64,000 nucleotides of DNA from positions 1 to 64,000 of the forward strand of contig NZ_PDZR01000021.1 in NCBI RefSeq assembly GCF_002891535.1. The letters run 5' to 3'. The stretch is from Methylocella silvestris (GTDB taxonomy: Bacteria; Pseudomonadota; Alphaproteobacteria; Rhizobiales; Beijerinckiaceae). Positions 51,190-60,487 of this stretch are shown here, in pieces. The position numbers and the translations under genes were made by a program. Within the stretch, counting starts at the first letter, position 1. Each line of letters starts with the position of its first letter. The notes under the pieces were generated by a model. It saw nothing but the letters and a program-made list of their open reading frames with translations, did not search any database and was not told the DNA's origin.

Positions 51190-52741
51190 GCCGCCGCGGG
51201 CGACGCTCGCCAGGATCAATGGCGCGCAAAAGCTCGCCGCGATTGACGCGGAAGGGAGCCGTCTCGGCCTCAGGCCCGGCATGAATCTGGCCGATGCGCG
51301 CGCCATGCATCCGGCGCTGATCTGCGCGGAGGCGGATCCTGAAGGAGAGCAGCAGACGCTCGCCCATATCGCCGACTGGTGTCGTCGTTTCACCCCCCTC
51401 GCGGCTCTCGACGCGCCGGACGGGGTGATGCTCGACGTCAGCGGCGCAGCGCATCTTTTTGGCGGCGAAGCCAGTCTCCTTGCCGAAATCGAAGAAAGGC
51501 TTCGCCGCCAGGGTTTTTATGCGCAAGGAGGGCTGGCTTCGACGCCTGAAGCGGCTTTCGCCCTGGCGCGTTATGGCGAGGCGGATTTTGCGGCGCGCAT
51601 TTTGCCGCCGGCGCTTGATGCGGCGGAACTGGAGCGCCGCCTCGGAGGGTTGCCGCTCGCCGCTCTCCGGCTGGAGCCGGGAACGCTCAGCGCATTGGCG
51701 GAAGCGGGCTTGCGCCGGGTCCACGATGTGATGATGCGGCCGCGCGCGCCGATCGCCGCCCGCTGCGGCCTTGCTCTTTATGCGCGTCTCGACGGTTTGA
51801 TGGGCCGCGGTAAAACGCCGATATCGCCCCGCTTCGAGGCGCCCGCTTTCATGACCGAGCGCCGATTCCTCGACGGCCTTTGCCGGCGTGAGGATGTCGA
51901 GGCCTCGATCGCCGCGCTGGCGCAAGATCTTTGCGTGCTGCTTGCGCGCCATGGCGAGGGCGCGCGGCGGCTCGAGGCGAGCCTCTTTCGCGTCGATGGA
52001 AAGGTTATGCATTATACGGTCGGGACGATGCGTCCCTTGCGCGATCCAGCTCTCATCGCACGGCTTTTTCACGAACGTTTCGAGGCTTTGAGCCTTGCCG
52101 AGGATGGCGAAGCCTTCGACGCCGGCTTCGGGTTTGACGTGATCCGCCTTGCGGCGCTTGCGCTCGAACGCAAGGATCCCGAGCAGACAGGCTGGAGCGG
52201 CCAGGATGGCGCTGAAGATCACGCGCAAGATCGCGGGAGGGATCTTGCCGAACTCATCGACAGGCTTGGCGCGCGATTGGGCTTGCGGCGGGTGACGCGG
52301 CTTGCCTTCAACGGGACGCATGCGCCGGAATTCGCCGTTATAGCCATTCCCGCGGCGCGCTATGACTCTCATCATATGAAGTCGGAATGGCCGCGTTTTG
52401 CCGCCTCATCCGCTATAGGGCGTCAGCAGGAGAAAGAGGTAAACCCTATGCCCGCTCGTCCGATCCGGCTGCTGGAGCGTCCGGAGCTGATCGAGGCGAT
52501 CGCCGCCGCGCCTGACGGACCGCCCATAAAATTTCGCTGGCGGCGCGTGCTGCATGAGGTCGCGGCCTTCGAGGGCCCCGAGCGCATCGCGCCCGAATGG
52601 TGGCGCGGAACGGCCGCGCTCACCCGCGATTATTTCCGCGCCGAGGATTGCGAGGGACGCCGATTCTGGCTGTTCCGCGAAGGGCTCTTTGACAGGGAGA
52701 CGGCCCGCCCGCGCTGGTTCATGCACGGGTTTTTCGCATGA
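51074..52741 (+). CDS. imuB: ImuB, inactive Y-family polymerase-like mutasome subunit
   Basis: 555 aa from the ATG at 51074 (MRFLSVFLPTLPTDRM), with an alternative ATG at 51053. The product has the Y-family polymerase fold but lacks the usual catalytic acidic residues: the N-terminus reads FLPTLPTDR in place of a DxDxFF-type motif, and the palm loop reads MLDVSGAAHLFGGE. ImuB acts as the hub that links ImuA, DnaE2 and the beta clamp. The C-terminal extension contains a DRLGARLG and a long tail. It overlaps dnaE2 by 4 bp (ATGA). Confidence 0.92.
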   Translation: MRFLSVFLPTLPTDRMIRRMRAQEGEGAAKRSVSGKAPEPPRATLARINGAQKLAAIDAEGSRLGLRPGMNLADARAMHPALICAEADPEGEQQTLAHIADWCRRFTPLAALDAPDGVMLDVSGAAHLFGGEASLLAEIEERLRRQGFYAQGGLASTPEAAFALARYGEADFAARILPPALDAAELERRLGGLPLAALRLEPGTLSALAEAGLRRVHDVMMRPRAPIAARCGLALYARLDGLMGRGKTPISPRFEAPAFMTERRFLDGLCRREDVEASIAALAQDLCVLLARHGEGARRLEASLFRVDGKVMHYTVGTMRPLRDPALIARLFHERFEALSLAEDGEAFDAGFGFDVIRLAALALERKDPEQTGWSGQDGAEDHAQDRGRDLAELIDRLGARLGLRRVTRLAFNGTHAPEFAVIAIPAARYDSHHMKSEWPRFAASSAIGRQQEKEVNPMPARPIRLLERPELIEAIAAAPDGPPIKFRWRRVLHEVAAFEGPERIAPEWWRGTAALTRDYFRAEDCEGRRFWLFREGLFDRETARPRWFMHGFFA

Positions 52742-55700
52742 GCCCGCGCTACGCCGAACTGGCGGCGACGACGAATTTCTCCTTTCTGCGCGGCGCCTCG
52801 CATCCGGAAGAACTCGTCGCCGCGGCGATGGCTCTCGGACTTGCCGGCCTTGGGATCGCCGATCGCAATTCGCTTGCCGGCGTCGTCCGCGCCCATCGTT
52901 TTTTGCAAGCCAACAAGAGTCCGTCTTTTCGGCTCGCTATCGGCGCGCGGCTCGTTTTCTGCGATGGCGCGCCAGACATACTCAGCTATCCGCGCGACCG
53001 CGCCGCCTATGGGCGCCTGACGCGGCTTTTGACTCGCGCAAACGCCCGCGCGCAAAAAGGCGTCTCCCTTCTGCGTTCGAGCGACCTCATGGAGGCGGCG
53101 CAGGGACAGCAACTCATCCTCATGCCGGAAACAACATGGGAGAGGGGCGACGAATTCAAGCGGTCCAGGAAAGTCTACGCCGAATTTAATGATGATAATA
53201 ATTACAAGGATCATGCCGATCTTTTGAATGATGCCGATGCGCCGGCTTTCGGCAGGGAAATCCCTTTCATCGAACAGTTGCGCGAAGCCTCGAACGGGCG
53301 GCTGTTGCTCGCGGCCAGAATGACCTATGGCGTTTCGATGCGGCGCGATCTTGCAAGCCGCATCGCGCTTTCAAGAAAGACGCGAACCCCTATCATCGCT
53401 GTCAATGACGTCATCATGCATACCCCAGATCGACGCCCGCTGCAGGATGTGCTGAGCGCCATCCGCGCGGGACAAACCCTCGATCGTTTGGGGCTCGCCC
53501 TTGAAGCCAATGCCGAGCGTCATATGAAAAGCGCGGCGGAGATGGCGCGGCTTTTCGCCGGCGCTCCTCATGCGATGGAAGAGACGCTGCGCTTTCTCGA
53601 CGGGCTCGACTTCAGCCTCGATGAATTGCGCGGGGACTATCCCGAGGAATTGCGCGAAGGGTTTGCAACGCCGCAAGCCGCGCTCGTTTTTTTTGCGCGC
53701 GAAGGGGCGAAGTTCCGCTATCCGGACGGCGTTCCTGCCTTTGTCGAGACGGCGATCACGCATGAATTGAAGCTGGTCGAACAGCTTGATTACGCGCCCT
53801 ATTTCCTGACTGTCCACGATATCGTGCGCTTCGCCCGCACAGAGAAGATTCTATGCCAGGGCCGCGGCTCGGCGGCGAATTCGACGCTTTGCTATTGTCT
53901 TGGCGTGACCGAGGTCAATCCGGTCTTTCACGATCTTCTGTTCGAGCGTTTCATCTCGCCTGACCGCAATGAGCCGCCCGACATCGACGTCGATTTCGAG
54001 CATGAGCGGCGCGAAGAGGTCATGCAATATATCTATGCGCGTTACGGCCGCGCCCGCGCCGCTTTGACGGCGAGCGTCATCACCTATCGCGCCCGTTCGG
54101 CGATCCGCGAGGTCGGCAAGGCGTTTGGCCTCTCCGATGATGTCGTCTCCGCCCTGTCCGCGACGATCTGGGGCCGGTCGTCGTCGAGCGTCGAAGCCAA
54201 GGAGGCCCAAAAGGCCGGCTTCGATCCGACCGAGGCGCGGCTGGCGCAGGCGCTAAAGCTCGCCGAGGAGCTGATCGGCTTTCCGCGCCATCTGTCGCAG
54301 CATACAGGCGGCTTCGTCATCACACGTTCGCGGCTCGACGAGGTGGTTCCGATCATGAACGCGGCGATGGAGGATCGCACCACCATCGAATGGGACAAGG
54401 ACGATCTCGACGCGCTCGGCATTTTGAAGATCGACGTGTTGGCGCTCGGCATGCTGACCTGCCTGCGCAAGGGGTTTGACCTCATCAGGGAGCATTATGG
54501 CGAAGAGCTGACCATCGCGACCCTGCCGCCGGAACAGGGCGCTGTCTATGAGATGATCTCGCGCGCCGACACGATCGGCGTTTTCCAGATCGAAAGCCGC
54601 GCGCAGATGTCGATGTTGCCGCGGCTGCGGCCGAAAGAATTCTACGATCTCGTCATCGAGGTTGCGATCGTGCGGCCAGGACCGATCCAGGGCGACATGG
54701 TGCATCCCTATCTGCGGCGGCGGCAGGGATTGGAGCCCGTCTCCTATCCTTCAAAGCAGCTCGAAGAGGTGCTGGGCAAGACGCTTGGCGTGCCTCTGTT
54801 CCAGGAACAGGCGATGAAAATCGCCATCGTCGCCGCCGGCTTCTCGCCCTCCGAGGCCGATCAATTGCGCCGGGCCATGGCGACGTTCAAACATGTCGGC
54901 ACGATCGGCGCGTTTCGCACGAAGATGATCGAAGGAATGGTCGCCCGGAACTATTCGCGCGACTTCGCCGAGCGCTGCTTCAAGCAGATCGAGGGCTTCG
55001 GCTCTTATGGTTTTCCGGAGAGCCACGCCGCGTCCTTCGCGCTTCTTGTTTACGCTTCGGCCTGGATGAAATGCCGCTATCCCGACGCTTTCGCCTGCGC
55101 GCTTCTCAACGCCCAGCCGATGGGATTTTATGCGCCCGCGCAAATCCTGCGCGACGCGCGCGAACATGGCGTTGCAGTCGAAGAGGCCGACGTCAATTTT
55201 TCGCATTGGGATTCGACGCTGACGCCAGCGGCTGAATGTCGTCCGCTGCATCCCCGCCACGCCTCGATGCGGGGCGAGATCTTCTCGACCTGTGGGATCA
55301 GGCTGGGGTTTCGTCAGATCAAGGGCCTTGCCGAACATGACATGAACCAGCTCGTCGCCATGCGGGGCAGGGGCTATGATTCCATTCGCGATCTCTGGCT
55401 TCGCGCCGGCCTGTCTGCGGCGGTGCTTGAGTTGCTCGCGGGCGCCGACGCCTTCCGCTCGCTGGGATTAGACCGACGCGAGGCGCTTTGGGCCGTGCGC
55501 GGCCTGAACCGCGCTGGCGACAAGGATGATCTGCCCTTGCTGAAGGGCCTCAGCTGGCGCGCGACCGAGGCCGACGCGAAGCTCCCGCCGATGCTGCCTG
55601 GCGAACATGTCGTCGAGGATTATCGCCGTCTGTCTCTCTCCTTGAAGGCGCATCCTGTTGTTTTTCTGCGCGAGAGGCTGACGCAAAAAAAGATCATGCG

Positions 55701-56172
55701 CGCCGATGATTTGCAGAACCAGGCGCCAGGCTCGCGCGTCACCGTGGCGGGCCTCGTGCTCGTGCGCCAGCGTCCGGGCACGGCGAGCGGCGTCATCTTC
55801 CTGACGATCGAGGATGAGACGGGAATCGCCAACGCCATCGTCTGGCCGAAAATTTTCGAGCGTCTGCGCCGGATCGTCATCGGCGCCCGCTTCCTCGCCG
55901 TGACCGGCCGCTTGCAGAAAGAATCCGGCGTCATCCATATTGTGATGGAGCGCGCGGAGGATCTCAGCCCGCTGCTGACTCTCTTGTCGGATCATGGCGG
56001 CGCGGTTTCGTCTTTGGCCCCGGCGGACGAAGTCAGGCGGCCAAATCTTCGCGATTCCCGCGCTCCGCATGAAACGGCCGCGCCCGCGCTGCCGAGACCC
56101 GCGACGCCATCGCCTGCGCCACAGCAAGAGAATTGGCGCGGCGTCCTGCCGAAGGGCCGGAATTTCCATTAG
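52738..56172 (+). CDS. dnaE2: Error-prone DNA polymerase III alpha subunit DnaE2
   Basis: 1144-aa C-family polymerase that carries out translesion synthesis in the SOS mutasome. The N-terminal PHP domain starts YAELAATTNFSFLRGASHPEEL. Catalytic-core segments are GRGSAANSTLCYCLGVTEV, PDIDVDFEHERREEV and FPRHLSQHTGGFVIT; FQEQAMKIAI follows later. A C-terminal OB-fold (VTVAGLVLVRQRPGTASGVIF) is present. It starts inside the imuB stop (ATGA). The LexA box upstream of imuA is expected to control all three genes. Confidence 0.97.
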   Translation: MSPRYAELAATTNFSFLRGASHPEELVAAAMALGLAGLGIADRNSLAGVVRAHRFLQANKSPSFRLAIGARLVFCDGAPDILSYPRDRAAYGRLTRLLTRANARAQKGVSLLRSSDLMEAAQGQQLILMPETTWERGDEFKRSRKVYAEFNDDNNYKDHADLLNDADAPAFGREIPFIEQLREASNGRLLLAARMTYGVSMRRDLASRIALSRKTRTPIIAVNDVIMHTPDRRPLQDVLSAIRAGQTLDRLGLALEANAERHMKSAAEMARLFAGAPHAMEETLRFLDGLDFSLDELRGDYPEELREGFATPQAALVFFAREGAKFRYPDGVPAFVETAITHELKLVEQLDYAPYFLTVHDIVRFARTEKILCQGRGSAANSTLCYCLGVTEVNPVFHDLLFERFISPDRNEPPDIDVDFEHERREEVMQYIYARYGRARAALTASVITYRARSAIREVGKAFGLSDDVVSALSATIWGRSSSSVEAKEAQKAGFDPTEARLAQALKLAEELIGFPRHLSQHTGGFVITRSRLDEVVPIMNAAMEDRTTIEWDKDDLDALGILKIDVLALGMLTCLRKGFDLIREHYGEELTIATLPPEQGAVYEMISRADTIGVFQIESRAQMSMLPRLRPKEFYDLVIEVAIVRPGPIQGDMVHPYLRRRQGLEPVSYPSKQLEEVLGKTLGVPLFQEQAMKIAIVAAGFSPSEADQLRRAMATFKHVGTIGAFRTKMIEGMVARNYSRDFAERCFKQIEGFGSYGFPESHAASFALLVYASAWMKCRYPDAFACALLNAQPMGFYAPAQILRDAREHGVAVEEADVNFSHWDSTLTPAAECRPLHPRHASMRGEIFSTCGIRLGFRQIKGLAEHDMNQLVAMRGRGYDSIRDLWLRAGLSAAVLELLAGADAFRSLGLDRREALWAVRGLNRAGDKDDLPLLKGLSWRATEADAKLPPMLPGEHVVEDYRRLSLSLKAHPVVFLRERLTQKKIMRADDLQNQAPGSRVTVAGLVLVRQRPGTASGVIFLTIEDETGIANAIVWPKIFERLRRIVIGARFLAVTGRLQKESGVIHIVMERAEDLSPLLTLLSDHGGAVSSLAPADEVRRPNLRDSRAPHETAAPALPRPATPSPAPQQENWRGVLPKGRNFH

Positions 56173-56209
56173 AGCGGTCTGAAAACTCTTGCCGCTTTTC
56201 GGCGAACAA

Positions 56210-56240
56210 ATTCCGGAAAATCTGCCAGATTTTCCGGAAT
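56210..56240. terminator. Perfect 13-bp hairpin downstream of dnaE2
   Basis: ATTCCGGAAAATC, a five-base loop, then GATTTTCCGGAAT. It lies 38 bp after the dnaE2 stop. There is no strong T run, so it may act as a Rho-assisted terminator, an mRNA-stability hairpin or a mobile palindrome. Confidence 0.6.
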
Positions 56241-56355
56241 ATCTTGGCGCAAGTCAGCTAGCGGAAACATCGAATTACGGGACGCGCCGCCATTTCCAAT
56301 CTCGGCGCCGCCAACCTCGGCTCCGAGCGCGCCTTTGAAGCAAGATAAGTACGGC

Positions 56356-56550
56356 CTAGCGGCCCCTTCCCTGCGCCTTATGCACTTTTTTCATATTCTT
56401 CTTTTTGTGATAGGCGGTCTGCGCCACAACGCCGCTGTCGCCGACGCTCGTGAGCGTCGTGACGCTCGAACTCGGAATTGGCGCTGCCCCCGCCACGGCC
56501 AAACCGCCGAGGAAAAAAGCTGCCGTCAAAGCAGGTATGATTTTCTTCAT
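56356..56550 (-). CDS. Small exported Lys/His-rich protein
   Basis: 64-aa protein from the ATG at 56550, which has GGAAGGA upstream. The signal peptide is MKKIIPALTAAFFLGGLAVAGAAP. The mature part is a Ser/Thr/Val-rich stretch followed by a basic tail, YHKKKNMKKVHKAQGRGR. No cysteine. Similar Lys-rich exported small proteins occur in Rhizobiales genomes without an assigned role. It converges on dnaE2 past the hairpin at 56210-56240. Confidence 0.65.
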   Translation of the reverse strand: MKKIIPALTAAFFLGGLAVAGAAPIPSSSVTTLTSVGDSGVVAQTAYHKKKNMKKVHKAQGRGR

Positions 56551-56814
56551 CAAAGCTATCCTTCCCTACCGCCGAGGTCTTTTTCTGCCCCAGCTGAGGG
56601 GAATTGTTTTCGCAAACGGACGAAAAAGAAATAAAATTCTTGCGACGCGGCGGTTTTTATCCCAGCCGCCTCGGGCAAGGCTCAAGGCTGAAGCCGCAAA
56701 TCGAATGATCTATTTGGTGGAAGTCGCGCGCGTAATGAAGAAGAAGCGACGCTTCTCCGTCCGCTCTCCCGCGCCAAGCGCGAGAGGTCCGATCACATTC
56801 CGATTCTGGATGAT

Positions 56815-57105
56815 CTACAACCAGCGTCGGCCGCCGGTCGGTCCCTCGACCGGCGTCGACCTCCCCTTGATCATGCGCCACACGAATAGAACCAGAACGG
56901 CGCCGACGGTCGCTCCGATCAGCCCCGCGCCCTGATCCAATCGGTACCAGCCGATCGTCTGGCCGAGCCAGGTGGCGACGAAGGCTCCGGCTATTCCGAG
57001 CAAAACGGTCATGATGAAGCCGGAGGGATTATACGGTCCGGGCGACAGGAAACGGGCGATCAGGCCCGCAATGAATCCAATCAGAATGATGTAAATAATT
57101 GACAT
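56815..57105 (-). CDS. GlsB/YeaQ/YmgE family stress-response membrane protein
   Basis: 96-aa small inner-membrane protein. The family pattern is IIYIILIGFIAGLIARFLSPG, a central GFIMTVLLGIAGAFVATWLG and AGLIGATVGAVLVLFVWRM. This gives about three transmembrane segments with glycine-rich contacts. A basic tail follows. A second member of the family lies at 60488. Function in envelope stress is inferred from homologues. Confidence 0.9.
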   Translation of the reverse strand: MSIIYIILIGFIAGLIARFLSPGPYNPSGFIMTVLLGIAGAFVATWLGQTIGWYRLDQGAGLIGATVGAVLVLFVWRMIKGRSTPVEGPTGGRRWL

Positions 57106-57247
57106 GCCGCCCTCGCAATTCGTCTCGCCGCGCTGCCGCGCCTCGACCTATGGATTTCAAACGCTTTCGGTCGGCAGGCTTATCGCCAGCCGAAACAAGC
57201 GCGATCGCGAGCGAAACGCCAAACCTGTGCTTAGGTTGCGGGCAATT

Positions 57248-58114
57248 TCATCTTTCAAGCCGGGCGATCAGGCTCGAGGTGTCCCATCGCGCTCCGCCCA
57301 TGGCCTGAACCTCGGCATAGAACTGATCGATCAGCGCGGCCGCCGGGAGCCTTGCGCCATTGCGGCGCGCCTCCTCGATGCAGATGGCGAGATCCTTGCG
57401 CATCCAGTCGACCGCAAAGCCGAAGTCGAACTTGCCCTCGATCATCGTTTTGGCGCGGTTCTCCATCTGCCAGGATTGCGCGGCGCCCTTTGAGATGACC
57501 TCGACGACCGCGAGCGGATCGAGCCCCGCGCATTTTGCAAAATGCAGCCCTTCGGCCAACGCCTCGACCAAACCTGCGATGCAGATCTGATTGACCATTT
57601 TGGTGAGCTGGCCGGATCCGGCCGGGCCCATCAGGCGAACAGCCTTGGCATAGGCCGCAACGATCGGCTCGACGCGGGCGTAATGCTCGGGGTCGCCGCC
57701 GCACATGATCGACAGCGCGCCATTCTCAGCCCCCGCCTGGCCGCCCGACACCGGCGCGTCGATAAATCCCTGCCCCTTTTCCGCCGCAGCCGCATTCAGT
57801 TCGCGCGCGACCTCGGCCGAGGCCGTCGTGTGATCGACGAAAATCGCGCCCTCGGCGAGCCCCGCGAAGGCGCCATCCTCGCCAAACGCCACGCTGCGCA
57901 GGTCGGCGTCATTGCCGACGCAGGCCATCACGAACTCCTGCCCTTGCGCCGCCTCGCGCGGGGTCGGCGCCGAGACGCCGCCATATTTTTCGGCCCAGGC
58001 TTGCGCCTTCGCGGTTGACCGATTGTAGACGGTGACGGTGTGGCCCTTCAGGGCCAGATGTCCGGCCATGGGAAAGCCCATCACGCCGAGACCAAGGAAA
58101 GCGATCTTCGCCAT
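57248..58114 (-). CDS. NAD(P)-dependent beta-hydroxyacid dehydrogenase (GarR/3-HIBADH-like)
   Basis: 288-aa member of the 3-hydroxyisobutyrate dehydrogenase / tartronate-semialdehyde reductase family. The Rossmann motif is FLGLGVMGFPMAGHL, the substrate loop is FIDAPVSGGQAGAENG, and the catalytic Lys is in GSGQLTKMVNQI. The specific substrate cannot be read. A 2-hydroxy-3-oxopropionate reductase (glyoxylate/glycerate) role is typical. It stands alone before the binding-protein gene. Confidence 0.9.
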   Translation of the reverse strand: MAKIAFLGLGVMGFPMAGHLALKGHTVTVYNRSTAKAQAWAEKYGGVSAPTPREAAQGQEFVMACVGNDADLRSVAFGEDGAFAGLAEGAIFVDHTTASAEVARELNAAAAEKGQGFIDAPVSGGQAGAENGALSIMCGGDPEHYARVEPIVAAYAKAVRLMGPAGSGQLTKMVNQICIAGLVEALAEGLHFAKCAGLDPLAVVEVISKGAAQSWQMENRAKTMIEGKFDFGFAVDWMRKDLAICIEEARRNGARLPAAALIDQFYAEVQAMGGARWDTSSLIARLER

Positions 58115-58305
58115 TGCCGCCTGACTTTGCTGGGCCGGCGATCGCCGGCGGGTTATCGATATTGGCCGGGAAAGCGCCGCCGCGTCGTTCGGAACAGCGG
58201 CAGAATGAAGCGCGCGCCCGGCGCTCGAGGGAGCTTAGCGCTTTCGCCGCCGCCGGCTCAAGCGACGCATACGCCGCAGGCGCGCCGGGCTGCCGGCGCC
58301 GAGGA

Positions 58306-59139
58306 TCAGTTGATCTTGTAGTCGAAATATTTCGACTGGAGCTTTGCGAAGGAGCCGTCGGCCATCGTTTCGTCAATCGCCTTGTCGAACATCATGGTCA
58401 GCGCGACATCTTCCTTGCGCAGACCAACGCCGACGCCGTTTCCGAAATAGGCCGCATCATGCGGCGCGTCCGCGACGATCTTGCAGCACTGCCCCTCCTT
58501 GCGCGTTTTCAGGAAATCGGAGAGAGCGTCCTTATCGCCGATGACGAGATCGAGCCGCCCTTCCGCGAGGTCGAGAATGGCTTCCTCGAGGGTGGCGTAG
58601 GGCCGGATCTCCGACTGCTTGTAGAGGTCGTCGAGATAATTCTGATGCGCCCCGCCGGATTCGACGCCGATGCTGCGGCCCTTGAGGCCGGCCGGCGTCG
58701 TATCCTTGATGTCGCTTTGCGCCGAGGCGACGAAAGCCGACGGCATGCGGATATAGGGTTTCGAGAAGGCGATCTTTTCTTTCGCCTCGTCGGTGATCTC
58801 CATCGCCGCCATGATCGCGTCATACTGACGATTGAGCAGCCCCGGCGTGAGGCCGTCCCAGTCCTGCGTCACGAAACGGCACTGCAGCTTCATCCGCGCG
58901 CAGAGAAGGCGGCCGAGGTCGATCTCGAAGCCGGCGAGTTCATTGTTGGAATCGAGATAATTATAGGGCGGCCGGGCGCCCTCGCTGGCGATGACGAGTT
59001 CCTTCGGCGGAACTTGTTGCGGCGCTTGCGCCCGCAGCGGCGGGGCCAGGAAGACGACGCACGCAATCGCCGCAAGACAGCGAACGAGGGCGGCGAGACC
59101 AGGCGCGGCCGGGCAGGGGCGGCGGTCGCTTGCAGACAG
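58306..59139 (-). CDS. Amino-acid-type ABC transporter periplasmic binding protein, CTG start
   Basis: 277 aa if started at CTG (59139), which has GGAGAG five bases upstream. No ATG, GTG or TTG occurs in this frame before the ATG at 58893, which would delete the signal peptide and the first strand. With the CTG start the N-terminus is a signal peptide (LVRCLAAIACVVFLAPPLRAQA), then KELVIASEGARPPYNY and LAGFEIDLGRLLCARM. The later GLKGRSIGVESGGAHQNYL and a C-terminal FDKAIDETMADGSF segment fit the family-3 solute-binding proteins. No permease or ATPase is nearby. A sequencing indel near the start is the alternative. Confidence 0.78.
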   Translation of the reverse strand: MSASDRRPCPAAPGLAALVRCLAAIACVVFLAPPLRAQAPQQVPPKELVIASEGARPPYNYLDSNNELAGFEIDLGRLLCARMKLQCRFVTQDWDGLTPGLLNRQYDAIMAAMEITDEAKEKIAFSKPYIRMPSAFVASAQSDIKDTTPAGLKGRSIGVESGGAHQNYLDDLYKQSEIRPYATLEEAILDLAEGRLDLVIGDKDALSDFLKTRKEGQCCKIVADAPHDAAYFGNGVGVGLRKEDVALTMMFDKAIDETMADGSFAKLQSKYFDYKIN

Positions 59140-59354
59140 GGCGTCTCTCCGGACAAATCGATGGCCGCCCCATGCGGCGCATTGGTCAAGCAGCTTTGGA
59201 GCGCGGCGATATATGCGGCAGGAAGGCCGCAGCTGTCCAGCGCCAGTCTGGAATTCTTCTACTTCACTGAGGCGCCAGATTGAACGGACCCGTTCATTCG
59301 CCTATAGAAAAATGCTTCGGCGGCCCTTGGCGCCGCCGCCTAGCAACGGAGTCG

Positions 59355-60458
59355 ATGCGGCATATGGCCAGTGAGCAAGACGTCCTCACCGCGCTTGAGG
59401 CGGTCCTTGGGCCGGACGGCAAGACCCCCCTGGCGCAATCGGGCGCGATCTCCGGCGTATCGATCCGCGACGGCAAGGTTTACGTCTCGATTTCGATTGA
59501 CCCGCAGCGCTCCGCCGCGATGGAGCCGATGCGGGTCGCTGCGGAGACCGCGCTGCGCGGGCTACGCGGGGTATCGAGCGCGCTTGTCAGCCTCACCGCG
59601 GACCGAAAAGAGCAGCGGCCGCCGCCGCCCGCTGCCGCGAAACCGCAGGCCGGCCGCAATCTGGCGATTCCGGGCGTCGCCAATATCATCGCCGTCGCCT
59701 CCGGCAAGGGCGGGGTCGGAAAATCGACCACCGCCGTCAATCTGGCGCTGAGCCTCAAAGACCTCGGTTGGCGGATCGGCATTCTCGACGCCGACATCTA
59801 TGGGCCGTCCTTGCCCCGGCTGCTTGGCCTCAAGGACAAGCCGCGCAGCGAGGGCCGCACGCTCATTCCGCTGGAAGCCTATGGCGTCAAGGCGATGTCG
59901 ATCGGCTTTCTCGTCGGCGACGAGGAGGCGATGATCTGGCGCGGGCCGATGGTCATGGGCGCGCTGCAGCAAATGCTGCGCGACGTCGCCTGGGGCGAAC
60001 TCGACTGTCTCGTTGTCGACATGCCGCCCGGCACGGGGGACGCGCAGCTGACCATGGCGCAATCGGTCGCGCTCGCCGGCGCGGTGATCGTTTCAACGCC
60101 GCAGGATCTCGCTTTGATCGACGCGCGGCGCGGCGTCGCCATGTTCAACAAGGTTGACGTCGCGATCCTCGGCATTGTCGAGAACATGAGCTATTTCGTC
60201 TGTCCGCACTGTGGCGGCCGGTCGGACATTTTCGGCCACGGCGGCGCGCGGCGCGAGGCCGAGCGCTATGGCGTGCCCTTTCTCGGCGAAGTGCCTCTGC
60301 ACATGGACATTCGCGAACAATCGGACGCAGGGCGCCCGATCGTCGTCAGCGATCCGGCGGGCGCCCACGCCAAGGTCTACCGGGAGCTTGCAGCGCAAAT
60401 CAAGGCCAAGCTGGAAAAAGGGGCGGCCCGGGTCGCGCCGAAAATCATCATCGAGTAA
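59355..60458 (+). CDS. apbC: Mrp/ApbC Fe-S cluster carrier ATPase
   Basis: 367-aa P-loop NTPase that binds and transfers [4Fe-4S] clusters. An N-terminal DUF59/MIP18-like domain (QDVLTALEAVLGPDGKTPL) is followed by the deviant Walker A AVASGKGGVGKSTTAVNLA, VVDMPPGTGDAQLTMAQSV, and the cluster-binding CPHCGGRSDIFG near residues 284-295. The start is one of two close ATGs (59355 or 59364). It is divergent from the binding-protein gene. Confidence 0.94.
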   Translation: MRHMASEQDVLTALEAVLGPDGKTPLAQSGAISGVSIRDGKVYVSISIDPQRSAAMEPMRVAAETALRGLRGVSSALVSLTADRKEQRPPPPAAAKPQAGRNLAIPGVANIIAVASGKGGVGKSTTAVNLALSLKDLGWRIGILDADIYGPSLPRLLGLKDKPRSEGRTLIPLEAYGVKAMSIGFLVGDEEAMIWRGPMVMGALQQMLRDVAWGELDCLVVDMPPGTGDAQLTMAQSVALAGAVIVSTPQDLALIDARRGVAMFNKVDVAILGIVENMSYFVCPHCGGRSDIFGHGGARREAERYGVPFLGEVPLHMDIREQSDAGRPIVVSDPAGAHAKVYRELAAQIKAKLEKGAARVAPKIIIE

Positions 60459-60487
60459 CCCTTTAATCGGACCTGGAGAAAGCGAAC

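Noticed and set aside
58306..58893. Annotating the binding protein from the ATG at 58893
   Set aside because: This would remove the signal peptide and the first beta strand, which are clearly readable upstream in the same frame.
58114..59283. 389-aa plus-strand ORF opposite the binding-protein gene
   Set aside because: Antisense shadow; the minus frame has a signal peptide and family motifs.
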